A stretch of DNA of 11,454 nucleotides. Source: JAZNOL01 sp045580815. GTDB taxonomy: Bacteria; Bacillota; Clostridia; RUG12999. Every line of letters starts with the position of its first letter. Position 1 is the first letter of the stretch. Below the pieces are notes generated by a model that searched no databases, was not told where the DNA came from, and saw nothing but the letters and a program-made list of their open reading frames with translations. A program made the translations under genes and the position numbers. Shown here one piece after another: positions 1 through 6,981 of this stretch. The stretch lies in contig JAZNOL010000104.1 of NCBI GenBank assembly GCA_045580815.1, forward strand, positions 1 through 11,454, written 5' to 3'.

Positions 1-33
1 CATTACACATATCTATATTTCTTTTGTTTTGCA

Positions 34-63
34 ATTTTATCATAATTATCCCCTGCTTAACAA
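34..63 (-). promoter_or_regulatory. Possible sigma-A promoter for a gene beyond the left edge
   Basis: Reading the minus strand, TTGTTA (58-63) is followed after 18 nt by TAAAAT (34-39), which is preceded by a TG-n extended -10. It lies just past the terminator that ends mgsA and points out of the window, as expected for the next leftward transcription unit. The start would be near position 27. The region is AT-rich, so chance matches are likely. No coding sequence is visible in positions 1-100. Confidence 0.35.
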
Positions 64-103
64 ATTTTCCTCAATTCTAAATTACTTTCAAAACACAAAA
101 ACA

Positions 104-126
104 GTCGGGGGTTTTTAAACCCCGAC
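104..126 (-). terminator. Intrinsic terminator after mgsA
   Basis: A perfect 7-bp GC-rich stem (104-110 GTCGGGG with 120-126 CCCCGAC) encloses a 9-nt loop. On the minus strand it is followed by a T-rich run (TGTTTTTGTGTTTTG). It lies 13 nt beyond the mgsA stop codon and closes the minD-minE-mgsA unit. The plus-strand side is also T-rich (CATTTATATTTTTT), so it may work in both directions. Confidence 0.88.
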
Positions 127-138
127 CATTTATATTTT

Positions 139-558
139 TTATGATATTCCCTGGGAAGATTTAGGATTGACAATTTCTCGCCATCCGAGAGCTCCGCTTT
201 CAAGGCCCATAATAAGAACCTCACCTGTTGCAAGATTTGTTGCAATAGGCACATTATGAACGTCTGCTATACGCAAAAGTGCCGAAATATCCGGTTCGTG
301 AGCTTGTGCTGTAAGGGGATCCCTGAAAAATAGCACCAAGTCAATTTCGTTATATGCTATTCGCGCACCAATTTGCTGGTCGCCGCCCTGCGGACCCGAT
401 AAAAACCTATGAATTTTAAGACCTGTCGCTTCAGATATAAGTCCACCGGTAGTTCCTGTTGCACAAAGATTATGCTTTTCGAGTATCCCTTTATATGCAA
501 TACAAAACTGTACCATCAATTCTTTTTTCTTGTCGTGCGCTATCAGTGCTATATTCAC
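139..558 (-). CDS. mgsA: Methylglyoxal synthase
   Basis: This cytosolic enzyme converts dihydroxyacetone phosphate to methylglyoxal and phosphate, a bypass of lower glycolysis when sugar phosphates accumulate. The 139-residue protein carries the family signature. His8 and Asp9 lie at the N-terminus, followed by the phosphate-binding stretch TGTTGG (34-39), GPQGGDQQIGA with catalytic Asp60, then FFRDPL with Asp80, His87 and Asp90. These correspond to E. coli His19, Asp71, Asp91, His98 and Asp101 at a constant offset of 11. Length is normal for the short Gram-positive form. The start codon is GTG (558), 25 nt after minE, with an AAAGGGATGAG ribosome binding site; the ATG inside that site meets a stop after two codons. 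It is the last gene of the minDE unit, directly before the terminator. Linkage of mgsA to min genes is recurrent in Clostridia, but no mechanistic tie is evident from sequence. Confidence 0.96.
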   Translation of the reverse strand: MNIALIAHDKKKELMVQFCIAYKGILEKHNLCATGTTGGLISEATGLKIHRFLSGPQGGDQQIGARIAYNEIDLVLFFRDPLTAQAHEPDISALLRIADVHNVPIATNLATGEVLIMGLESGALGWREIVNPKSSQGIS

Positions 559-583
559 TTAACTCATCCCTTTCGTAACAACT

Positions 584-898
584 TTATTTCTTTTTTCCTT
601 TGTTTTCGTTATTTTTGTTTACTTTGCCTGATTTGTTTATAGGTATGTTTGCAACAACCGCCGACATAATCCTGCCGGTATCGTCTTTTGAACGTTCTAT
701 CTTAATATCGAGGCCTTCCATATCTATTTCAACATATTTGCTGATTACTGCCATAATTTCTTCACGTATTTTTTCAATAACATCTTCAGAAACAACTGAT
801 GTTTTTTGACGGTCAAGCTCAAGGAGAAGTCTCATTCTGTCTTTTGCAACATCGCTTGATTTTTGACGTGAAAAGAATTTGATTATATTTTCAAACAT
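584..898 (-). CDS. minE: Cell division topological specificity factor MinE
   Basis: MinE stimulates the MinD ATPase and confines the MinCD division inhibitor to the poles, leaving midcell free for the Z ring. The N-terminal segment (1-12, MFENIIKFFSRQ) looks like the amphipathic membrane-targeting helix. It is followed by the anti-MinCD contact helix (about 15-30, with VAKDRMRLLLELDR) and the dimerising beta/alpha topological-specificity domain (about 32-86). At 104 residues it is longer than the roughly 88 of E. coli because of a Lys/Asn-rich tail from about residue 87. The ATG start has a strong GGAGGTGA site in the 15-nt gap after minD, so the two genes are co-transcribed. The C-terminal tail is encoded by homopolymer-rich DNA, so its exact length is the least certain part. 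Confidence 0.93.
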   Translation of the reverse strand: MFENIIKFFSRQKSSDVAKDRMRLLLELDRQKTSVVSEDVIEKIREEIMAVISKYVEIDMEGLDIKIERSKDDTGRIMSAVVANIPINKSGKVNKNNENKGKKK

Positions 899-913
899 TC
901 CGTCACCTCCACA

Positions 914-1714
914 TTAGTTGTCTGCATTTGAGCGGAACATTTTTTTGAGTTTTCCGAAAAATCCTTCTGAATAAAGGTCAAGAAGCGGAACTTTTTCGCC
1001 ATTGAGACGTTTTGCAATATTTTTATACGCCTGAGCTGTTTTTGCTTTATTGCTCATGGCAAGAGGTTCTCCATTGTTGGATGTAATGATAATCTGCTCG
1101 TCATCCGGAACAACCCCCAAAAGTTCAATTGCCAAAAGTTCAACAATGTCGTCAACACTCATCATTGTACCTTTTTCAACCATCTTGGTACGTACTCTGT
1201 TAACCAGCAAATGAGGATTTGTTATGTCATTTGCTTCCAACAGACCAATAATTCTGTCTGCGTCACGAACAGCCGAAACCTCGGGAGTTGTAACAACAAT
1301 TGCTTCATCTGCACCTGCAACGGCGTTTTTGAAGCCTTGTTCGATACCCGCCGGGCAATCGATGAATATGTAATCAAACTCTTCACGAAGCTCATCGCAA
1401 AGTTTTTTCATCTGTTCTGCACTTACTGCATCTTTGTCTCTGGTTTGTGCTGCAGGAAGCATATAGAGCTCTCTCTGACGCTTGTCTTTAATAAGAGCCT
1501 GTTTCAATCTGCATTTACCTTCAACAACGTTTACCAGGTCATAAACCACTCTGTTTTCAAGACCCAGGATAAGGTCAAGGTTTCTAAGACCAATATCTGC
1601 ATCAATAAGTACAACTTTATATCCTTCCATTGCAAGGGCGGTTCCTATATTTGCTGTTGTTGTTGTTTTACCAACGCCGCCTTTGCCCGAAGTTACAACT
1701 ATTACTCTACTCAC
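914..1714 (-). CDS. minD: Septum site-determining ATPase MinD
   Basis: MinD is a deviant-Walker ATPase (ParA/MinD family). It dimerises with ATP on the membrane, recruits MinC to block FtsZ assembly, and is released by MinE. The sequence shows the deviant Walker A motif SGKGGVGKTT (9-18) with signature Lys11 and Lys16, the A' motif DADIGLRNLD with Asp38 and Asp40, and Walker B FIDCPAG with Asp119. A C-terminal amphipathic membrane-targeting helix (251-260, GFFGKLKKMF) is also present. Length, 266 residues, is typical. The start is GTG at 1714: a GGAGG (1724-1728) sits 9 nt upstream and the next residues match the family N-terminus. It is the first gene after the internal promoter at 1795-1823, and minE follows after 15 nt. 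Confidence 0.97.
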   Translation of the reverse strand: MSRVIVVTSGKGGVGKTTTTANIGTALAMEGYKVVLIDADIGLRNLDLILGLENRVVYDLVNVVEGKCRLKQALIKDKRQRELYMLPAAQTRDKDAVSAEQMKKLCDELREEFDYIFIDCPAGIEQGFKNAVAGADEAIVVTTPEVSAVRDADRIIGLLEANDITNPHLLVNRVRTKMVEKGTMMSVDDIVELLAIELLGVVPDDEQIIITSNNGEPLAMSNKAKTAQAYKNIAKRLNGEKVPLLDLYSEGFFGKLKKMFRSNADN

Positions 1715-1744
1715 CCGAAAAAACCTCCAATATTGTTATCCTAA

Positions 1745-1770
1745 CCGGCACAAAATCAGCCGGCTTTTTT
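1745..1770. other. Hairpin in the minD leader with a T-tract on the antisense side
   Basis: CCGGC (1745-1749) pairs with GCCGG (1759-1763) over a 9-nt loop. On the plus strand TTTTTT follows (1765-1770), giving the outline of an intrinsic terminator for rightward, antisense transcription. On the minus strand the same element lies in the predicted minD 5' leader, preceded by an A-run and ending 17 nt before the GGAGG site, with no T-tail. It therefore should not stop minD transcription. It could stabilise the leader or stop antisense RNA coming from across minD. Function is inferred. Confidence 0.55.
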
Positions 1771-1794
1771 ATCCATTTTTAAATTCCATATTAT

Positions 1795-1823
1795 ATTATA
1801 TCACAAATAATCCGGCTTGTCCA
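1795..1823 (-). promoter_or_regulatory. Internal sigma-A promoter for minD-minE-mgsA
   Basis: On the minus strand TGGACA (1818-1823) and a perfect TATAAT (1795-1800) are separated by exactly 17 nt. The -10 is preceded by TG-n (TGATATAAT), an extended -10. Transcription should start near 1788, giving a leader of about 74 nt before the minD GTG. It lies in the only sizeable gap of the minus-strand cluster. A weaker candidate slightly upstream (TTGTCA at 1889-1894 with TAGAAT at 1864-1869, 19-nt spacing) is much less convincing. Confidence 0.82.
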
Positions 1824-1826
1824 TAT

Positions 1827-1849
1827 AAATTTTAAATAATTTAAAATTT
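1827..1849. repeat. AT-only perfect inverted repeat just upstream of the minD -35
   Basis: AAATTTTAAA (1827-1836) and TTTAAAATTT (1840-1849) form a perfect 10-bp inverted repeat around TAA. It starts 4 nt upstream of the -35 box, so it covers about -39 to -61 relative to the predicted start. That is where an UP element contacts the RNA polymerase alpha subunit. A dyad operator is the alternative. It is not a good terminator for minC because the stem has no GC and no T-run follows. Confidence 0.55.
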
Positions 1850-1910
1850 CTTTCATTGTGCATATTCTACTACATATTATGCTAATTTTGACAAAATACT
1901 CCAAACCTTA

Positions 1911-2504
1911 TTATTTTTTGATAATAGAATCAATATAAATACGCTCGTCTTTAACGTACGCCATTTCCGGCTCAACAGACGCTACAGCACCGTCCGGAGA
2001 GCGTGTGATTATATCTCCTATACGAATTTGAGTGGGAGCCATGGAAAGCGCACATACACACGCATCTCTATCCCCTTCTGCGCCGGCATGAACAATACCT
2101 TTAAGCGCACCGAGTACAACAACATTGCCTGCCGCCTCAATTTCGGCACCGGGGTTTACATCACCCAAAACCACAAGGTGTCCGCTTGACTGAATATTTT
2201 GTCCGGAACGAAGTGTACCCTTATGGAAAATTGAAACCGGTGAAATTATATTTGTTTTTTCATCAAACGAAATAAGAAGATCGTTTCCCATAATTTCAAA
2301 TATTTTATTCTGTATTTTACATTTGTCTTTATGCGAAACATCTGTACATTCAACATAAACTGTCAAATCTCCTACCGCCAAAAGTGCATCTTTTGTTCTG
2401 GCAAGTTTTTCTCCAAGTTCAAAAATAATATTACTTATTTTTGCAGACGGGTCGATAACAATTCTTGCTCCGTTTCTTATCCCTTTTATTTGTATATACT
2501 CCAT
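1911..2504 (-). CDS. minC: Septum site-determining protein MinC
   Basis: MinC is the FtsZ-antagonising part of the Min system, brought to the membrane by MinD. The 197-residue protein has the N-terminal FtsZ-inhibitory domain (about 1-92, poorly conserved as usual) and the C-terminal right-handed beta-helix domain (about 95-185). The latter carries the diagnostic RSGQ (99-102), GDVNPGAE (114-121) and GNVVVLG..KG..HAG (126-141), which form the MinD-binding and dimer face. The ATG has GGAGG in the 11-nt gap after mrdA (cctcc at 2510-2514). It ends the large unit. No terminator is evident before the minD promoter, so read-through into minD is likely and minC and minD levels can be set partly independently. 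Confidence 0.95.
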   Translation of the reverse strand: MEYIQIKGIRNGARIVIDPSAKISNIIFELGEKLARTKDALLAVGDLTVYVECTDVSHKDKCKIQNKIFEIMGNDLLISFDEKTNIISPVSIFHKGTLRSGQNIQSSGHLVVLGDVNPGAEIEAAGNVVVLGALKGIVHAGAEGDRDACVCALSMAPTQIRIGDIITRSPDGAVASVEPEMAYVKDERIYIDSIIKK

Positions 2505-2515
2505 ATTAACCTCCG

Positions 2516-4552
2516 TTAATTTAATGTATTTTTTATAGAATAGCTTTCACTTTGACCGCTGAAAAAATATGCATCATACATTTTACGTGCCACACGGGAT
2601 ACATGGCCGCCAAGACCGTTTATTCCGCCGTGTTCAACAACAACTGCAATTGCAACCTGAGGTTTTTCAACCGGTGCAAAAGATACAAACCAGCTATGCG
2701 GTGTTTTTGTAAGGCTTGTTTGTGCTGTACCGGTTTTGCCGGCAGCATTATACCGTGCACCTTCAAAGGATGTCTTTGATGTTGTTTCCACAACTGCACG
2801 CATACCATCATGAACACGCTGTAAATTTTCAGGATCTATATCTATTTCATTAAGCACCTTAGGTTCAAATGCAACTATTGTATCAAGCCCATCCGGTGAA
2901 ACTATGCTTTTTACAAGATGCGGTGCATAACGGGTTCCGCCATTTGCAATTGTAGCTATATAGTTTGCCATCTGAAGCGGAGTGAACATATTATCGGACT
3001 GACCGATTGATGCCTGAATTGTATCGCCGGGATACCAGATTTCACCTTTTGCCTCACGGTGCTCCGGACCAGCCAATACGCCATCTGTCTCACCGGCAAT
3101 CTCAATGCCTGTGGAACTGCCAAGTCCAAACTGTTTTGCATAGCTGTTAAGCGTTTCTATACCAAGACGGCGTGACGTTTCAAAAAAGAATATATTACAA
3201 GAAACTTCCAATGCTTTTGAAACGTTAATTGGATCATGCTTTCCGCCGTAATCGTTGTATATCCAGCAAGCCGGAGTATACGACGGAGCGTAGTACATAT
3301 ACGGTCCGTTACAATCAATAAGCTCATTACCGGTTATTGCACCTTCTTCAAGCCCTGCTATTGCTGTAAGCGGTTTAAAAGTTGACCCCGGCTGATAAGC
3401 TCCGCTGATTGCCCTGTTAAACATGGGCTTAAGCGGATCATTTACCAGCTGAGAATAATTTTGTTTAAACTCTGCCGGATTATAAGTAGGATAGTTTGCT
3501 ATTGCAAGCACTTCGCCGCTATTTACTTCAATTGCTACTGCCGCAGCCCCCTGAATTTGCGTAGCTCCGCTGTTTTTCATATCAGCAACAGCAACAGCCA
3601 ACGCCTCTTCTGCTGCTTTTTGGACATTTGCATCTATTGTCAAAATTGCTCTGTTTCCAGGAACAGCCGCTTTACTCTCCGAGAGAGTAACCTCTTCGTC
3701 GCTTATTTGAACTTTATTACTTTCCGTTCCATCTGTTCCTCTGAGATAAGGCTCAAGATATTTCTCAAGTCCATCCTTGCCGAGCATATCGTTATATCCA
3801 TATCCGCTGTCTGAAAGCTGTGCATATTCATCCGCATTAATCTTGCCCACCTGGCCGAGTATATGTGCGGCAATACCGCTTTCTGTGTACTGGCGTACCG
3901 GTTCGGATACAATCTCTACACCTTCCAGCTTGGTCAGGCTTTCTTTTATCTTTGATACAAGTGAAATATCTATATCGCTTATAAACGAATACGGATTACG
4001 CCGGCTGAAATCACTCCTGAACATGTCATAGCGAAGCCCTGCAAGGCGACGTTTCATCTCCTCTTCAACGGATGCATCTATCTCGTATTCCTCATAAAGT
4101 TTTTCAATTACCTGCTGGGCAGAAAACCAGCTTTCAAATTCCATTGTTTCTTTCCACTTGTTTGCTTTATTGCCATCATCCTCATCAAATACAAATTCAT
4201 ACGGAGCTGTAAGCGAAATCGGCAAACCATCTTCGTAAACTTGTCCGTTTGCCATACACAAAACAATCAGATTTATAAGTGTTTCATTTAAGTCCTTTTT
4301 TGTTTCTGCGGTATAATTTATAATTATGCTGTATGCAGCCTTGTTTGTTGCAAGTGTTTTGCCGTAGCGGTCAACAATTTCACCTCGCGGTGCTTTTATT
4401 ATTGTTGTACTGTACATTCTGTTGTCTGCAATTTGTCGGTAATTATTACCCTCCACAATTTGCATGTTCGCACTTTTTACCACAAGAATTCCAGCCAGCA
4501 GTACACTTATAACAACCATGACATACAGTCTATTTCTAAAAAAACTTTTCAT
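2516..4552 (-). CDS. mrdA: Penicillin-binding protein 2 (elongasome transpeptidase)
   Basis: This class B PBP is the D,D-transpeptidase that cross-links new peptidoglycan during lateral wall growth, working with a RodA-type glycosyltransferase and MreBCD. It has a single N-terminal membrane anchor (about 8-28) and the RGEIVDR motif (56-62) opening the PBP dimer domain. An acidic insert (about 102-180) belongs to the head region. The transpeptidase domain carries STFK (nucleophile Ser390, Lys393), SCN (451-453) and KTG (606-608). The 678 residues fit Gram-positive PBP2 proteins. Cys414, Cys429, His439 and Cys452 are spaced like the zinc ligands described for Gram-negative PBP2, but in a Cys3His version. 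The ATG follows an AAAGGAGAGG site overlapping the end of mreD, with an 8-nt gap. I used mrdA; pbpA or pbp2 are synonyms in related genomes. Confidence 0.94.
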   Translation of the reverse strand: MKSFFRNRLYVMVVISVLLAGILVVKSANMQIVEGNNYRQIADNRMYSTTIIKAPRGEIVDRYGKTLATNKAAYSIIINYTAETKKDLNETLINLIVLCMANGQVYEDGLPISLTAPYEFVFDEDDGNKANKWKETMEFESWFSAQQVIEKLYEEYEIDASVEEEMKRRLAGLRYDMFRSDFSRRNPYSFISDIDISLVSKIKESLTKLEGVEIVSEPVRQYTESGIAAHILGQVGKINADEYAQLSDSGYGYNDMLGKDGLEKYLEPYLRGTDGTESNKVQISDEEVTLSESKAAVPGNRAILTIDANVQKAAEEALAVAVADMKNSGATQIQGAAAVAIEVNSGEVLAIANYPTYNPAEFKQNYSQLVNDPLKPMFNRAISGAYQPGSTFKPLTAIAGLEEGAITGNELIDCNGPYMYYAPSYTPACWIYNDYGGKHDPINVSKALEVSCNIFFFETSRRLGIETLNSYAKQFGLGSSTGIEIAGETDGVLAGPEHREAKGEIWYPGDTIQASIGQSDNMFTPLQMANYIATIANGGTRYAPHLVKSIVSPDGLDTIVAFEPKVLNEIDIDPENLQRVHDGMRAVVETTSKTSFEGARYNAAGKTGTAQTSLTKTPHSWFVSFAPVEKPQVAIAVVVEHGGINGLGGHVSRVARKMYDAYFFSGQSESYSIKNTLN

Positions 4553-4560
4553 TTACCGGA

Positions 4561-5055
4561 CTAACCTCTCCTTTGATAACAACGAACGCTTATACCGTCA
4601 ATCATTGTATATACAAAAAATTCAATTATCGAGCTATAAACTGCATCTATAATAACATATCTTACAATGGCCACACCAAAATTACGGTCAATATCTGCCG
4701 CAAACCGTATTACCGAAGCCAAAAAACCGCCGGTTGCACATATTATTGCACATATAAGCATTGCAGTGACAGGATTTTTCCCTAAAAAAGTTGATCCCAT
4801 CATACCGGCAGCACACGCCGCAAGCACATACACAAGTGCTGTAGCTCCAAAACCGCCGCCTGCAAGCAAATCAACGACAACTCCTGTGATAAAGCCCATT
4901 ATAAGTGCAATTTCACGTCCTTTATTAATGGAACATGCAATCAGCACAATAAGCACTAAATCCGGAACAACGCCAAATATTGCCAGACTCTGCATAACAG
5001 TGGTTTCAAGCACGTACGACACTGTCAGAATTGCCGCAAATATCCAGTTTACCAT
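4561..5055 (-). CDS. mreD: Rod shape-determining membrane protein MreD
   Basis: MreD is an integral membrane component of the elongasome that balances MreC activation of PBP2. The 164-residue protein is almost entirely hydrophobic, with five or six predicted membrane segments. It shows the family hallmark: a PDLVLIVLIA helix near residue 31, then KGREIALIMGFITGVVVDLL (45-64), then a glycine-rich turn. It ends in a basic cytoplasmic tail (RCYQRRG). The ATG begins 5 nt after the mreC stop with only a weak AGAGAGCAGGA site inside the end of mreC, so translation is probably coupled. Identity rests on hydropathy, size, the short motif and its position between mreC and PBP2. Confidence 0.92.
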   Translation of the reverse strand: MVNWIFAAILTVSYVLETTVMQSLAIFGVVPDLVLIVLIACSINKGREIALIMGFITGVVVDLLAGGGFGATALVYVLAACAAGMMGSTFLGKNPVTAMLICAIICATGGFLASVIRFAADIDRNFGVAIVRYVIIDAVYSSIIEFFVYTMIDGISVRCYQRRG

Positions 5056-5060
5056 ATACT

Positions 5061-5912
5061 TTAGTCCTGCTCTCTGTCAATTTTAATAACAAGCACTTCA
5101 CTGAGGTGTTTAAAATCGGCAACGGGGGTTATTTCTGCACTTTTTGAAATACCATCTTCTTCTTCATAGAGACTGCTTACGCGTCCCACAAGAATACCTT
5201 TGGGATATATTCCGCCGTCACCAGATGTTTCAACTGCTTCACCTTCCGAAACAACACTTTCGGAAGGAAGATATGACAGCTTGCACGTAACTTTACCGTC
5301 TTTAAGTTCGCCGCCGTCAACCATAACAATTTCGCCTGTTCGTGGTATAATACAGCTTACGCTGGAGTTTGGTGACACTATTGTAGATACGTTTGCCCAT
5401 GTTGTGCCTATGTCACTGATATAGCCCACAAGCCCTGTATTTGACACAACAACATCGCCTTTTTTTATACCGTTTATTGTTCCTTTATCTATTTTAATAG
5501 AATTTTTCCATCCGTCTGCTTTACGCGCAATAACCTCGGCACCGACAATTTCATATTCCCGGTTCCACTGTTTTAAATCAAGCATTCCACGCAGACGTTC
5601 ATTTTCTGTTTTATAGCTTTCTAAAATTTCAATTTCCCGGTCTTTATTAACTATTTGCTGTTTAAGATACTCATTCTCATCACGCAGTTTTGCCGATGAT
5701 GTAAAAAACTCCGGTATTTTACCAAGGCTTTTTCCCATCCACGAAAATGCCCCTTGTACAGGTGATACCACAATTCCGATTGCATCTGTTATGAAGTTTT
5801 GCTTTTCAAGCTTACTCAAAAACAGCGAATCCACCCCTGCAAGCACGCATATTATAATTACAGCAGTTATAAGCACCGTAAAAAATTTACGTTTTATTGT
5901 GTTCAAAATCAT
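5061..5912 (-). CDS. mreC: Rod shape-determining protein MreC
   Basis: MreC is the bitopic scaffold of the elongasome; its extracytoplasmic beta-domains bind and activate PBP2. From the chosen start the protein has 283 residues: a basic N-terminus, one membrane anchor (about 8-32), a coiled coil rich in Glu/Lys/Leu (about 72-113, including LRDENEYLKQQI) and two beta-barrel subdomains to the end. The stretch GWKNSIKIDKGTINGIKKGD and VSNTGLVGYI are typical of the family. A GTG at 5921 would add three residues, but the GGAG site (5921-5924) overlaps it. The same site lies 8 nt before ATG 5912, so I chose 5912. It follows mreB by 15 nt. Confidence 0.94.
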   Translation of the reverse strand: MILNTIKRKFFTVLITAVIIICVLAGVDSLFLSKLEKQNFITDAIGIVVSPVQGAFSWMGKSLGKIPEFFTSSAKLRDENEYLKQQIVNKDREIEILESYKTENERLRGMLDLKQWNREYEIVGAEVIARKADGWKNSIKIDKGTINGIKKGDVVVSNTGLVGYISDIGTTWANVSTIVSPNSSVSCIIPRTGEIVMVDGGELKDGKVTCKLSYLPSESVVSEGEAVETSGDGGIYPKGILVGRVSSLYEEEDGISKSAEITPVADFKHLSEVLVIKIDREQD

Positions 5913-5927
5913 TTGATACACTCCAAA

Positions 5928-6953
5928 TTATCTATGTCTTTTTGATGACTGCAACACTTTGCGCAGTCTGCCTCTGTCGTCTCCCTCAAGGATTTTACCT
6001 ATACCTCTGATTACGCCATGAAGCGGTTCATCGGCAATGTGAACAGGAATTTTTGTTTCCAGTTCAATTATCCTGTCAATTCCGCGAAGCTGTGCACCGC
6101 CGCCTGCAAGCATAATACCGCGTTCCATAATATCAGCAGCCAGCTCCGGAGGTGTTTTTTCAAGTGTCATTTTTATACATTCTATGATTTCGCTGACCGG
6201 ATCAAAGAGTGCCGAACGCACTTCTGCAGCACTTATGCGAACAACTTTCGGAAGTCCGGTGATAAGGTCGCGACCTTTTATTTCCATGCCTGTTTCGTCT
6301 TCATAAGGATATGCAGAGCCTATTGTTATTTTGATATCCTCAGCTGTTCTGTCACCGATTTGCAGGTTGTGTTCACGTTTGATATAGTTAACGATTGCCG
6401 CATCAAATGAATCGCCGGCAACACGCAATGATTCACATATTACCACGCCGCCGAGAGATATTACGGCAACCTCACTTGTTCCGCCACCGATGTCAACAAT
6501 CATGCTGCCTGTGGGGTCGCCTACGGGCAGACCTGCAACGATTGCCGCTGCCATAGGTTCATAAACCATATAAACCTCTTTTGCTCCTGCCTGTATTCCT
6601 GCTTCTTCAACAGCACGTTTTTCAACCTCTGTTACACCTGAAGGAATACAAACAACAAGCATAGGTTTAAAGAACACACTGCTTGAATTTATGGCTTTTT
6701 CCATAAATTTGCGAATCATAACCTGAGTAACCTCAAAATCTGCAATAACGCCGTCCTGCATAGGTCTTACGGCGTTGATTGTGCCGGGTGTACGACCAAT
6801 CATATCCTTTGCCTCATTACCTACTTCAAGCACTTCGTTTGTGGATTTGTTGATTGCAACAACCGACGGTTCGTTGACAACAACACCTTTACCCTTTACA
6901 TAAACAAGTGTATTTGCTGTGCCCAGGTCTATACCCAAATCTTTTAAAAACAT
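5928..6953 (-). CDS. mreB: Rod shape-determining actin homologue MreB
   Basis: MreB forms ATP-dependent antiparallel filaments on the inner membrane face and steers the elongasome around the cell. The 341-residue protein has all actin-fold motifs: phosphate 1 GIDLGTANT (7-15), connect 1 with the catalytic Glu132 in VYEPMAAA, phosphate 2 DIGGGTSE (154-161) and the adenosine motif GGGAQLRG (284-291). The N-terminal MFLKDLGID replaces the longer amphipathic start of some Gram-negative proteins. The C-terminal tail is basic (SSKRHR). The ATG has an AGGAGAG site 8-9 nt upstream in the 28-nt gap after maf. Paralogues such as Mbl are normally elsewhere on the chromosome; the position before mreC and mreD supports MreB proper. 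Confidence 0.97.
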   Translation of the reverse strand: MFLKDLGIDLGTANTLVYVKGKGVVVNEPSVVAINKSTNEVLEVGNEAKDMIGRTPGTINAVRPMQDGVIADFEVTQVMIRKFMEKAINSSSVFFKPMLVVCIPSGVTEVEKRAVEEAGIQAGAKEVYMVYEPMAAAIVAGLPVGDPTGSMIVDIGGGTSEVAVISLGGVVICESLRVAGDSFDAAIVNYIKREHNLQIGDRTAEDIKITIGSAYPYEDETGMEIKGRDLITGLPKVVRISAAEVRSALFDPVSEIIECIKMTLEKTPPELAADIMERGIMLAGGGAQLRGIDRIIELETKIPVHIADEPLHGVIRGIGKILEGDDRGRLRKVLQSSKRHR

Positions 6954-6981
6954 AAAATTTCTCTCCTGTCATTTATAAAAA

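Noticed and set aside
1211..1744. Long plus-strand reading frame opposite minD
   Set aside because: Cys-rich, low-information translation antisense to a fully motif-supported MinD; a shadow frame.
1827..1849. AT-only palindrome as a terminator for minC
   Set aside because: The stem has no GC pairs and is not followed by a T-run on the minus strand; it fits an upstream promoter element better.
5913..5921. GTG 5921 as the mreC start
   Set aside because: It overlaps the GGAG ribosome binding site, while ATG 5912 has that site at an ideal 8-nt distance.
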